Position numbers and translations under genes: made by a program | Part shown: positions 35,191-46,541 of the stretch, one piece after another | Layout: each line of letters starts with the position of its first letter | Position numbering within the stretch: position 1 is the first letter of the stretch | Notes under the pieces: model-generated | What the model saw: only the letters and a program-made list of their open reading frames with translations | The model's database searches: none | Told to the model about the DNA's origin: nothing | Origin: Camellia lanceoleosa | Taxonomy: Eukaryota > Streptophyta > Magnoliopsida > Ericales > Theaceae | Direction of reading: 5' to 3' | Length of the DNA: 64,000 nt | Assembly: GCA_025200525.1 (NCBI GenBank) | Contig: CM045763.1 | Coordinates: 59,413,530-59,477,529 of the forward strand

Positions 35191-35816
35191 GAATGAAGCT
35201 ATGTGATCATGTTTTCTGTTGTGTAATTTGTGGTGGTTGGTTTCATGTATGGTATGGTGTGCACTTGTGTCTGTTCTTCTGTATACATTGTGTTTGGCTA
35301 CAAAAGTGGGTGAAAACAAATTGCTTTCATTGAAAAGTAAGGAAACACTATACCATATGCACCCATCCTACTACATGTGTAATTTTATTACAAAATTTTA
35401 TAATATCAATTACAAAATACATAATTTCGTGACAAATTGGTGCAATAAAAAATGTCAATAATCAAGTCACACACTTTTGCAACATTAATTACAAATTTAG
35501 CATATTTTGATACATCAATTTATGGTGAGATTATGCATAAAATTGGCAATTTGTAGGTTGGTTACGACATTTAGTTTAATGTTTGATTTTTTTGGTGATA
35601 ATGACATGTTTAACGAAAATTATTTAGTGAGAAGGATAAATTATTTAATTTTTTTTTTCAATTGTACTTTCATTGTTGGACACTGCGAATCACTACAAAA
35701 TTAGCCGGTGCTGGAAAGTTCACCATAAAAATTGCTAGTGGTGTTTGGCGGTGTCAAGTGGTGGTTGATAGGGATAGTGGTGGTAATAATGATATGGACT
35801 GATAGATGGTATGACT
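35191..35816. other. Intergenic DNA with a CACTA-like word
   Basis: No gene is seen. CACTACAAAATTAGCCGGTG at 35691 resembles the terminus of a CACTA transposon, but no partner end was found. Confidence 0.4.
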
Positions 35817-36428
35817 TGAAACCAATAATTGAGAATAAACAAATATTATTTAATAAAGTATTTGTTATACAGACCTAATATGTAAGTGTTATACTTATTA
35901 TACACGTAGTTTGATAAGGATAGATACAACTTAGTGATAAAGTCAACATTAACTACAATCTTGAATATTGGATATTCAAGAATTTTATCTCAATAACCCC
36001 CTCAAGCTGGACATTCCAATTGTCGAATTTGCAGCTTGTCTCGAAAGAATTGGCACGATTGTGACGAGAGTCCTTTGGTGAAAATATTCGCAGCATGGTC
36101 CTTAGTCGATACAAACTGAATCTAAAAGGCCTTGCGAGCTATTTTTCTGTAGATAAAGTGAAAGTCAATCTTAATATGCTTAGTACAAGCATGAAAAATT
36201 AGATTAGTAGATAAATGTATAGCCCCAAGGTTGTCACACCATTGAATTGGTTGGAACCAATAATTGAGAATAAACAAATATTATTTAACAAAATATTTGT
36301 TGTACAAACGTAATACATATGTGCCATAATGATACATTTAATTTGATAAGAATAGATACGACTTAGTGATAGAGCCAACATCAACTACAATCTTGAATAT
36401 TTGAATATTCAAGAATCTTATCTCAACA
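35817..36428 (-). mobile_element. Internally deleted Ty1/copia element
   Basis: Two direct repeats of 179 and 177 bp (35817-35995 and 36252-36428) have TG...CA ends; on the minus strand they begin TGTTGAGATAAGATTCTTGA (the left copy has TATTGAG). Between them only about 256 bp remain, encoding on the minus strand the C-terminal copia RNase [40 protein letters not shown], followed by a purine-rich tract before the second LTR. Gag, protease, integrase and RT are gone. No matching target duplication was found. Confidence 0.8.
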
Positions 36429-36809
36429 ATATGGGCAAATAATTGGCTTTTAGTGAATTATTAATAAATTTCATAAAATGTTTTCTTTATATTGAATTGT
36501 TTGTGGTAGGTTTTGTTGCTTAAGTTCATTTCATACCCATTCCCTCCATCAAATGGTTTCTAGAGGGGATAGGTTTTTCGGAGGAGGAAAGAATGGCAGG
36601 ATTGTCGGAGGAGCAGCAATTATTTATTGTTCCAAAGGTATTGGCAATGTTACACGAGACATGAAATAATTTTTCCCAAAGTAGGATGAGGAGAAAAAGG
36701 AAAATATTTTGAAAATCATTTTTGTTTTCTTTCAAAATTTTGAAAATTTTTGTCATTTTTTTTCTTTTGCAATGAAAACTAAACACAAAATCTTACCAAA
36801 GAGACACTA

Positions 36810-37038
36810 AGGCCTCGTTTGGGAACAGGTTTTTTTAGTAACTTTTTGGTTTTTTGGCTAAAATGTGATATAAAAAAACTAGTATTCTTGGGATGACTTT
36901 TTGACTTTTTATGAAAATATGTGCAAAAAGTAGAGAGAAAAGGGAATCTTTGACTTTTTGGTATGGGTTATTGGTTTTTTAATTTTTTTAGTAACTTTTT
37001 GACTTTTTAGCTAAACCGGTCGCTTCCCAAACGAGGCC
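36810..37038. mobile_element. Tourist/Harbinger-like MITE
   Basis: Near-perfect inverted ends, GGCCTCGTTTGGGAA at both termini. Flanks are TAA and TAG, an imperfect 3-bp duplication. Interior words are shared with 9744-9972 and 43215-43463. A small ORF overlapping the flank is not a gene. Confidence 0.75.
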
Positions 37039-37889
37039 TAGTTCCTATTATGCCAAATATTTGGGGTTTATTACACCCAACCCAAGCCTTATGTATAGAC
37101 TTATTCCAAAAAGGAAAATGAAAAAAAAAACTTATTCAAATGGTTCGAACCTTCCTGTTGGGTTTTATTTCATGTATATTTGTTGGGATTTTATCTCTCA
37201 CTTATATGTTGTATTTGATTTTTATTACTATGATTGTAATTTATTTGATTTCATTGTAATATTTTTTATGAATTATATATCTTATATGACTTTGGAAGTT
37301 TAGCCTAATGGTCTTATAACCACATCTTAGAGTGTGGTGAGGAGAAAAGTCAATGGCGACTCCTGTTGTAACATAATTTTATTAACAAACTAACATTTTA
37401 TAATCTTAGCAAATATATATATGTGTGTGTGTGTGTGTTTTTATTGTTTTTTATTTCAAAAATTTAAAAATTGTTGTCTTAATTTTTGGGCAATGAAATA
37501 GCTATCAAATGTGTTGTCAAGTGTCAAACTTTTTTGAAACAGAAAAAATTACTTTCTTCTCATACCAACTAGAGAGAGAATGAATTCCTTGAAATGGCTA
37601 ACAGCACTGTTAGGGGGCCCAAATTTGGGTGCCCTTAATAGCTCAAATTTCCTTATCAGGTAAAAAAAAAAAACAAAAAAAAAAAAACAAAATTACCAAA
37701 ACTAAAAAATTTGAGCAATTTGAACCACAGTTTTTAGGGCCCCAAACATTATTCTAGTGGAGGGGTGTGTCATGAAAAGTTTGAAAAAGTAGGTGGAAAT
37801 AATAAAAAATAATTTTGTCCCCCTCTTTTTAGTTTCAAAGGACAAGAATACCATTGGTAAAAAAAAAAAAAAAAAAAAAAAAACTATGC
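37039..37889. other. Intergenic DNA, no gene
   Basis: A TG repeat occurs near 37417-37440 and A-rich runs at 37663-37690 and 37860-37885. A GGGGGCCCAAATTTGGGTGCCC near-palindrome lies at about 37612-37634. No credible ORF. Confidence 0.5.
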
Positions 37890-38160
37890 ACCACAATAAT
37901 CACTTTGATTGGTTTCGTTTTCAAATTTTATTTTTTATTTTTTTATTCTCTTCAAAACATTGAAATTAATTTGACAAAAATAAATATAAAAAGATATTTT
38001 AAAATTTTTAAAAAACTATTTTGCCTCAAAAAAGAGAAAATAATATGAAAAAGATGAGTTTTTAATTATTTTTATTTTATTCACCAAATTAGTTTTTATT
38101 TTTTAAAAAATACAATAAAACAAAATTTGAAAACGAAACCAAGTGGATTATGTTTTGGTT
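37890..38160. mobile_element. Foldback element
   Basis: Arms share TTGGTTTCGTTTTCAAATTT in inverted orientation, over about 50 bp. AT-rich interior, no coding content, target duplication unclear. Confidence 0.6.
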
Positions 38161-38466
38161 AATGAGTGTCTTGAGAGGTATTGATTAAGAAGGGGTTAAA
38201 TTGTTATGTATTTTTTTATTGTCCACTTTTATTTACGAAAAAAAAATAATATAACTATTTGAAGTATGTTAACGAGTGTATAACAATACTCATAAATTGT
38301 TAAACTTATAATTACCTGAAGTAATCAAATCATATAAAAGAAAACAATTGCATGCTCTTCTTCTCTTCTTTCTCAGGTACTCACGCATGCAAAAACCACA
38401 ACCCACCAACTTTGTAGTCGGTATTGTTGAATGGACATATTTTATATACTTTTACCTCTTGTTATT

Positions 38467-38735
38467 TGATTTAAATTTTACTATTGATTCTCATAATTTT
38501 AAATTGAATAATTTGATTCTTACACTTTTAAGTTTAAGTTTAATTTTATGCTTCCATTTAAGTTAAAAGTCAAAATTCATGATTTTTGTGACACTTGTTA
38601 GTCTCTCAAGTGTATATATAGAAAAAATTAATGGAAATTTAGATTAAAGACATAGATTGAAACTAGACTTAAAGTATATGAGTCAAATTATTCAAATTGA
38701 AAGAATAAGAACTAAAGTAATATTTGGATCATATA
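38467..38735. mobile_element. Foldback element
   Basis: The left arm contains TTTAAATTGAATAATTTGAT and the right arm read inward TTTCAATTTGAATAATTTGA, with further matches on both sides (about 90 bp per arm). Non-coding. Confidence 0.55.
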
Positions 38736-40326
38736 TATAAGAGCGAAAAGTGTAATTTTTCATTTTTTATCAATATTATTGAGTAGACATATAGTCACGT
38801 GGTGTTTCAAGAGTATCAAATAATTTCATGATTCACAGTGATAATGGAAAATATACAAATTAATAAATTTTATAATTTTTATTTTTTAGTTTTTATAACC
38901 AAGTGTCTAGGTTAGTTTACGTGTACATTAACTAATTCAAGTGTCTTAAAATAAACGATAGGAAAAACCTCCAATAATTTTAAAGTTTAGAATATTTGAC
39001 TTTGATGAGATTCGAGCTCGTAACCTCTTAAGTAATAAGCCTTTTAATTAATTTCTCCTCTCACTAAGCAAAACCGAGCTTATCTTATTATTAGAGTGGA
39101 CCCGATTTTAAGTGGCTTATCTCCCGTTTACTTTTTAACTGGACAGTCCTGTATGGTGTAAGATTAGGCCACATCATTGTTTTGTTGCCACATATATTAA
39201 AGCAAAACCCAATACATTTTTAAAAAGCAAACGTGAGATGATGTCGCCTTTCCATTAAGAAAGCAAACGTGAGTTGACGTCGTCTTTCCGTTCTCTCTCC
39301 TCCATCTTATGAGTCTCTCTCTCTCTCTCTCTATTTCTGTTTGAATCCCACCCAGTTTCTAATCTGTGAGCCAAAAAAAAAAAAAAATCTAATTAAATCT
39401 AATTAAAATTTTTAATATGAAATTAATATGATATGCTTTAAAATTTAAGTATCAAATCTAATTAAATTGTATATAACTGAAGTTTAAAATTTATTAATTT
39501 ATAAATTTTTATTTTTCACTATTTATATTATGCTTAGAATTGTAAATGAATTGATTATTATTTTTTTTGAACAAGAAATGAATTGACTGTTTATAAATAA
39601 TTCGAATTGGGTTCATTTAGAACTTGTTCATTTATATTTATGAACAAGCTCTAGCCTAACTTTTCAACTTGTTTAAGTACAAATGAGCTTGACTGAACAA
39701 CAATTATCAATTGGCTACGTTTTGGCTATTTAAACAAAAAAAATAATAATTAAAAAAAATTAACCGTTTTGCTATGACCTTTTTTAGGTGATAATTGTGA
39801 CAAAAAATAACGAAATACATTTATGCTTGATAACTGCTAAAAAACTAACTTTTTTTTTTTCAGTAATTTTTTTTTTTTTAGACTTTTCAATTCATAGTGT
39901 GGAAGGATGATAAAAAATTAATAATAATCAACTTACCAAAATTTTTCCAATTACAAAAAAGTTAGTATTGTTTAGCATTTGTCAAATTCATAAGTTTTTT
40001 AGCAACAATTTTATATTTAAAAAACGTTAAACTGGTTCCATCAAAACAAAACCATTGGTCACTGGATACAATTATACATCAAAATATAATATATATGTTG
40101 ACCAATTAAGAGTGTCATGCATGCCTGATGGGGATTCATCATCCAACACTATTGTTTAGATTTGTTCACTGTATTTGAAAGATGATTGATTAAAGAATTA
40201 CTAATTTATAAGCAACTTCAAGGAACTAGACTAGAAAAATGTCGCTATTTTATTTGATTTATTTAAATACTTTATTATATTTATATTTGTTAAAATTCAC
40301 CATTAATCTTTAATTAAAAGTTGAAT
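38736..40326. other. AT-rich intergenic DNA, no gene
   Basis: At about 39218-39290 a unit of about 38 bp (AAAGCAAACGTGAG..) is tandemly duplicated, followed by a CT repeat to about 39335 that looks like a 5' UTR, but no ORF follows. The rest is AT-rich. Confidence 0.5.
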
Positions 40327-41814
40327 TGAGAGGGAATAAAAATAACCACAAGAGTTATGTGGGTCCAAGCATTGCCGCGTGGCATAGTTATGAATTATCA
40401 TGTATATGACAATTATCAAATTCTTATCAAACATTGCATTAGTGTTTTGTGTTGTGCAAAACTCATTAAAATATGAAATCTTATGGATATAGAAATCCTT
40501 CACAACCGGAGATTGTTTGGGATACGACTTTTGAAACATTCAAACTACTTGCTAATATTATAAATAGGCAACACTCTCATGGGTTGAGGCATGTAATTTC
40601 TCTCTATGAATTAGTCTATTAAATATTTTGATAATATTGGAAGTTGACTTGGGTGTTGGAGGGCCTCCGGTTACGGCTGGGGTGTTTTGTCTTGCAAATA
40701 ACGATCGCGTGGTGGTGTTAATCATCTTTTTCGTTGGATTTCTTTATCATCAAATACGGTATTTTTTTATGTTCGTACAATTGGCACTGTCTGTGGAAAG
40801 CGATAGAATTCAACAAAAAAGATAAGCTCCTGTAGATAAGCTACTGTTAACGTAATATTTGACTATAATACTCCAACCATTAGCTTGATGACAAATTACT
40901 TCCACTCTTTTCTGTTTTGAAAGAATATTTTGTTTTATTAATGGTTTTGGCCTATTATATAATCTGGGACCTTATAGGCAAAACAAGATTGATGATGTTG
41001 TATGAGTACTGTATGTGTCAAGATTTCCACGAGAATCTAATTTTGTGGTTAGAATTATCCCATTAACAGTCATTGCGTGATATAGCCAAATTTGCATTTA
41101 GCTCAGTCCAACCAAGCAATTGGCAAATAAAGTTTAAATTAATATGAGCGAATTCCTTGTTACATAGTCGATAAACAAGAAAGAAATATCTTCTCAATAA
41201 CTGGACCCAGCAACCTCGGCTCGGTTGGGCAATTGAGTCACCTGATTGCCCAAGCAGACTAATTGACAGGGAAGAAATTACTTTATATGCTTATAAGAAG
41301 ACAAGCAACAACCGAGCTTTGGAAGTTAAATTGCCGAAGTCATGAAAACTTTTACCGTGATTACATCACACTACAGTCAGGGGGCAAAAGAGTAGATGAA
41401 TCGGAATATGGCTGAATAACGAATAAATCGAAGCATGACTTATAAGTCCTTACAAAAAGGTATTGGCTTCCTAGCCAAGATATTATATTGAATTTTTATT
41501 ATTTGCGGAGTATAGATTTTATGTATTATTACTCTGGATGAAGATATTTTATTCTGCTGAATTTTGATTACCTATGGAGCATGAAGTTTATGCATTATTA
41601 TTCCAACCACGAATACATGGAAGATCAAATTATTATATCAGATTTTTATTATTTGAAAAATATGAGTTTTTATACCAAACGTGGATGAAGACTATTATTT
41701 GTGTCAAATATGCTGAGATGGAGTTCGCTTTTATGGATCATGGGGGCAATATGAATTATGCTACCCTTTGGTTACAAATTTTATCTCTTTGCCAAGCTAG
41801 TTTGGGCAAAAGAT

Positions 41815-42310
41815 AAGTTAAGGTGTTTGACCAATTTGAAAAATCTTTATCGGCGGGTTTTGCTTGGTGAAGTAGATTGACAAGTTTGACCAATTTTGAA
41901 AATCTTTGTCGAACAAAGCAAGTTGACAAGTTTGACTAACTTGAAAAATCTTTGTCAAGCGGGTTTTGCTTGATGAAGTAGATTGGTAGGTTTGACCAAT
42001 TTTGAAAATCTTTATCGAGCGGGTTTTGCTTGGTGAAGTAGATTGGCAAGTTGACCAATTTTGAAAATCTTTGTTGAGAAAAAATAGGTTGGCGTGTTTG
42101 ACCAACTTAAAAAAGCTTTGTCAAGTGAGTTTTACTTGGCGAAGTAGGTTGGTAGGTTTGATCAACTTTGAAAATCTTTGTAGAGCGTGTTTTGCTTAGC
42201 AAAGTAGGTTGGCAGGTTTGACTGACTTGAAAAATCATTGTCGTGTGGGTTTTGATTGGCAAAATGGGTTAAGGTGTTTGAGTAACTTTGAAAATTTTTG
42301 TAGAGTAGGT
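41815..42310. repeat. Tandem array, unit about 65 bp
   Basis: Units carry GTTTGACCAATTTTGAAAAT, then CTTTGT, then GCGGGTTTTGCTTGGTGAAG and TAGRTTGRCA. Roughly nine diverged copies, some truncated. Inside the non-autonomous gypsy element. Confidence 0.85.
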
Positions 42311-42374
42311 TGGTGGTTTGTATAACAGTGGGATTCCTTGCCAAGTGGATTTTGCTTACTAATAAGCAACTTGG

Positions 42375-42590
42375 TGTTTTGGTAAGTCCTAATGAGATTT
42401 GGCATTCTTGGAATAAGTCCTAACAAGGTTGGACATTTTCATAATAAGTCCTAATGAGATTAGGCATTTTTGGAATAAGTCCTAACAAGATTAGACATTC
42501 AAAGAATAAGTTTCAACAAAGCTAGGCATTTTCGAAATAAGTTCGAACAACGTTAGGCATTTTGGAATAAGCCCTAGCACCTATGTATGG
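42375..42590. repeat. Tandem array, unit about 38 bp
   Basis: About six copies of AATAAGTCCTAAYRAGRTTR followed by GRCATTTTYGG. Directly follows the 65-bp array in the same element. Confidence 0.85.
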
Positions 42591-43214
42591 TTCTAGCTAG
42601 GCAATATTACACGGCTATTTTTATTAGAACAACAGAAAGCTTCCACTTTTTTCACTGGGTTCAAAGAGAATGAAAGCTTAGGGGCAATTGAGAGGGAATA
42701 AAAATAACCACAAGAGTTATGTGGGTCTAGGCATTGCCGCGTGGCATAGTTATGGATTATCATGTATATAATAATTATCAAATTCTTATCAAACACTGCA
42801 TTAGTGTTTTATGTTATGCAAAACTCATTAGGATATGAAATCTTATCGATATAGAAGTCCTTCACAACTGGAGATTGTTTGGGATACGACTTCTAGAACA
42901 TTTAAACTACTTACTAAGTAAGTTACTGGATATTATAAATAGGCAACACCCTCATGGGTTGAGGTATACAATTTCTCTCTATGAATTAGTCCATTAAATA
43001 TTTTGATAATATTGGAAGACTGACTTGGGCGTCGGAGGGCTCCTGGCTACGGCTGAGGGTGTTTTGTCTTACAGATAACGATTGCGTGGTGGTGCTGATC
43101 ATCTTCTTCGTTAGATTTCTTCACCATCAAATACGATATATATATATATATATATTTTTATGTCTGTACAGATGATATGTACCAAGAATCAGTAATCTCA
43201 TTTGAGTAGTCTTA

Positions 43215-43463
43215 GCCTATGTTTGGGAAGTTGGGTTTGAGGATTTTTTAGTTAAAATAGTCACAAAAAACAAAATAGGCTTTTTAGCCTAATAAGATAA
43301 AACATTACATCAAATTTATAATTATTATATCTTTCTCTCACAAAAAAGCTAAAAAAATAAAAAAAAAATCAAAAACCCTTTCCAAACTAGGCTTTTTAAC
43401 CCTAGGTTAAAATAGCTAAAAAAGTTAAAAAGTCAAAAAGCCAACCACTTCCCAAACGAAGCC
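43215..43463. mobile_element. Tourist/Harbinger-like MITE with TTA duplication
   Basis: TTA flanks (43212-43214, 43464-43466). Ends GCCTATGTTTGGGAAGT and, inward, GGCTTCGTTTGGGAAGTGG. Third clear member of the GTTTGGGAA family, with 9744 and 36810. Confidence 0.78.
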
Positions 43464-43552
43464 TTAGGCATAGAAGGCGGACAAAGCGGCAGTCTTAAGC
43501 CTCAAATTATGTCTAAAAAATGGAATTCTAAATAATTGTAGTTTTTATGTTA

Positions 43553-43765
43553 TTTTTGGTTCATTAAAATAAAATAGAACGAAATGATCATCATCATAAT
43601 ATCTATTCTCACATTTGGTTCATTAAAAAAATTATAAAGAAATAATTATAAATTGAATCATTATGATCATTTATCAATATAAGAGAATAATCATTCATAA
43701 AAAGGCTAATAAATGGCTATTTCATTCTATTTAATTTCATTTTAGTAAATTAAATACTACATTGT
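43553..43765. mobile_element. MITE related to 31099-31275
   Basis: Inverted ends TTTTGGTTCATTAAAATAAA and, inward, TTTAATTTACTAAAATGAAA, followed by ATAGAAYGAAAT on both arms. Non-coding; duplication not clear. Confidence 0.5.
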
Positions 43766-43857
43766 ATTAGTAGGTTAAAAATGAATTTTACAAAAAAGAT
43801 TTGAAAACAATTATTTTAAACTTTGTTTGGTGACTAGACTCTTTAAAATAAAAAAAT

Positions 43858-44662
43858 TGTTGGAAAAAATGGGTTTTTGGTAAACTTTAATGTGAAATTA
43901 AAGTAAGTCCCAACCATTGGTTGAGGTGGGATTAAATGAGTTTAAATTCTTTGTAACAAGGTCTTTACATAACATAAAGAATGACAAAAAAACATTGAGA
44001 ATTGAATGAGAAATTGTCTCATAAAGATGGTCTTATGAATGAGGTTTTGGGAATTGTGTATAACTACTAATCCCACATTGATTGTGGCAGAAATACACAT
44101 TTGTGTATACAGAAAATATATATATCAGATATTTTCTCCCATCAATTCTGGTCCATTACTCCATAGCTTTTGCAAGAGTAATGGACATTAGTGGCCAGCC
44201 TTCATAGGCATTAGATGATAGTCTTCATAGTTAGAGGCTCTTCCTTTCTCTCTCATGGTGTATAAAAGAAGACCCATCTCCCTTGGTTTAGAGACAACTT
44301 TTCCCTTCAAGAATTATATAGTCAGTCTGCTTGTGTCTACAATTTTTTTCCTGTGTAAGAAAGTGTTGCCATTGTCAGTTCGCCAAAGCTAACAGAAAGT
44401 GCTTCTGAGTTAGCCGGTTTAAGCCATCTTATCCTGGGAGACAGAAGTCGATGTTCCTCCAGCACCCACGGTAAGGCGGCTAATCTGTTTTAAGGACACT
44501 GTGGTATCACACAGAATTTGGTTTGATTTCTCATCTTTCAATATTTCATGTGATATGTATTTCTGTTTCATGTTTTATAATGTAATTTGTCAAGTATGGA
44601 TTTATTTTAATTTATTAAATATGAATTTATTTGTTTTGTTTACTCACACAAATTGAACAACA
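43858..44662 (+). repeat. Copia 5' LTR
   Basis: Direct repeat of 51680-52507 with scattered substitutions and small indels; starts TGTTGGAAAAAATGG and ends GAACAACA. A TGTGGTATCACACAG segment at about 44500 resembles the TGGTATCAGAGC primer-binding motif but lies about 160 bp inside the LTR. No tRNA-like match directly follows the LTR. Confidence 0.9.
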
Positions 44663-46541
44663 ATCTTAAAACATATTATATTTTTTTCATGTAATTGGTT
44701 AAATAGATTCATATATAAATCAATTAGTTTTCCTCCTTGGTTAGATACTGTTTTGGTTTTGATTATAAATTACTGAAATGATTTCTGGGTTAAGCCCATT
44801 GTTTTTTTTTTTTTTGATTCAAAAGATGGATATGCAGATAGGCTACTCCAACATATCCGCCAGGGAGTATTGCCCCTTAGCACCTACAGCATATCTGCAG
44901 GGAGCCCCACCGCACCTACGTCGGGGCCGAAGCTTAGGCCCCCCGCGTGCTCCAGGCGCTAAGGAGTATGTTTAACCCCAACAAGGGGCTATGGAGACTC
45001 GAACCCAAGCCTTGAGCGAGGGATTCGAAGGTCTTACCACTGAACCAATCTATAAAATACATGAGTACAATATAATATATAATATATGTCTTTACATATT
45101 GCTACTGTTTCTTGCAAAAATTAGAAGTGTATGTTATTACCTATAAGTTCAAGTCCATGTGTATTATTACATGAAAGCAATTTCATTCAGGTTTAGTGAA
45201 TTATAATTCTGGGAGTTGGGAAAAAAAACTTTATACACTGTTTCCGAGGCATGATTCCTGTAGGACTTCTAGCATGTATAAATAGATTACACATTGTTCT
45301 CAAGGCCAGTGTTATTTATGTTGAGTATAATAACAAAACAAGATTTGGAAACAGTTGGTCGGTGATGAATGCATGATTAAGATATTTGTGTACATAATAC
45401 TTCACTCACCAGTTTAATTAGCATTTAAATTCCTTGGCATCAATAGGCTACTGTTATATATGTTGTTGCTTGTGTCCATCTTTAATTATAATAAAATATA
45501 TAAATATAGATAGATGCATGTTAATGTTTCATGATTTAATAGGATTGCTCAGTTTGTTGTTTTTTTTCCCTTGAAACAACTTGAATGTGCTTTAGTAGTA
45601 TGTTTGTGCCTCTTAAATATAGCACTGCCTGATTAATTACAAATTGCATGCTCATGAGTCTCTGGTTTAATTCCTTACAGTTCATGATACATGTTCATCG
45701 GTTCTATCTTCTTAGGATAATTCACATGTTTAAAATTTCTAGATTTGTGATGTGCTGTGCATGCTAAATTGTTGTCTAAGGTTTAGTGTAATGTGCATAC
45801 TAATGGTTTTATAACTTCTAGAATTATTTACATGTTTATTGCAAATTAAACTCATATGTAACTCTTTCCTAGTATTTAATTCAATTAGTTAGGAGTTATA
45901 AGCTTTGTTAATATATAACTCATGATAATAAAGTGTAATTTGATTATTTGAATTAAAAGGTTTGTAACTTGTCTATGTATGTACATGTTTATTGTATAAA
46001 TTACACTGTCAATTTAATTATGGAGTTTTATTTAAGTGGTGTAACTTATATAGCATTTTAATGTTTACTTAATGTTGTTATTCATTATATAGTGTTTGAA
46101 TGGTTAAGTACAAGTTTTTTCCAATTCGTTGTTTTGTATTTCTACTAACTCTGCTTAAAACGAATTTTGGAATAGACTACTTATAATCCTCAATTGGATT
46201 GGTTTACTTTTATTTAGATTTGTAGCAATGTTTTATATTACTTGTAATTTGGTTAGCAATTTTAAATTGCTTGTTAGTGTTGGACCTTGGTTTGTTTTAA
46301 CCTAGTTCATTCCTTGGAAATTTAATTTTAAAAATTGGGTTAACTGGGTTTTGTCAACATGCTCTTGAAAGTTTTGTCAAAAGGTTAACTGGGTTTTAAG
46401 TGGGATCATTGTAATCCCTCCATTTCTTGAGAATATTCTTGACCATGTTTGATTCTAGGTTTAGTGGTGAGACTAATTTTGAATTAACTTTTCAACTGTG
46501 GGATTTTCTAGTCTTAAGTTTAATTTCTGAAAACACAGAAC
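44663..46541 (+). other. Copia leader, non-coding
   Basis: About 1.9 kb between LTR and gag, long for a copia element. Contains the SINE at 44802-45052; from 45053 to 46541 it is AT-rich without a recognisable feature. Confidence 0.6.
44802..45052 (-). mobile_element. tRNA-derived SINE, antisense in copia leader
   Basis: Minus strand, from 45052: TTGGTTCAGTGGTAAGACC (A box), then GGGTTCGAGTCTCC (B box), then a GC-rich body (GGAGCACGCGGGGGGCCT, GACGTAGGTGCGGTGGGG) and a poly-A tail (plus-strand T14 at 44802-44815). Base composition stands out from the AT-rich surroundings. The target duplication is not clear. Short ORF on the plus strand is not a gene. Confidence 0.82.

Larger units (their letters stand above)
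40327..43170 (+). mobile_element. Non-coding gypsy-type LTR element with two tandem arrays
   Basis: LTRs at 40327-40779 and 42689-43170 start TGAGAGGGAATAAAAATAAC and end GTACA. Directly after the left LTR comes ATTGGCACTGTCTGTGGAAA, a diverged form of the gypsy primer-binding segment. GCTTAGGGGCAAT just before the right LTR could be the polypurine tract. The interior, about 1.9 kb, has no gag or pol. It contains about nine units of roughly 65 bp (41815-42310; TTTGACCAA, GAAAATCTTTGT, GGGTTTTGCTTGG) and about six units of roughly 38 bp (42375-42590; AATAAGTCCTAA, AGGCATTTT). The minus-strand ORF in the first array is a repeat artefact. Structure fits a non-autonomous (LARD/TRIM-like) element. 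Target duplication not found. Confidence 0.8.

Noticed and set aside
35691..35720. CACTA transposon terminus
   Set aside because: Only a 10-bp CACTACAAAA match; no opposite end, subterminal repeats or target duplication seen nearby.
41818..42105. 95-codon minus-strand ORF with repeated KIFQIGQT-like motif
   Set aside because: Translation of the 65-bp tandem array in a non-coding LTR element; no start context or relatives recognised.
44990..45052. Possible tRNA gene on the minus strand
   Set aside because: A and B boxes are present, but the body continues into a poly-A-tailed unit without a cloverleaf 3' end; it is a SINE.
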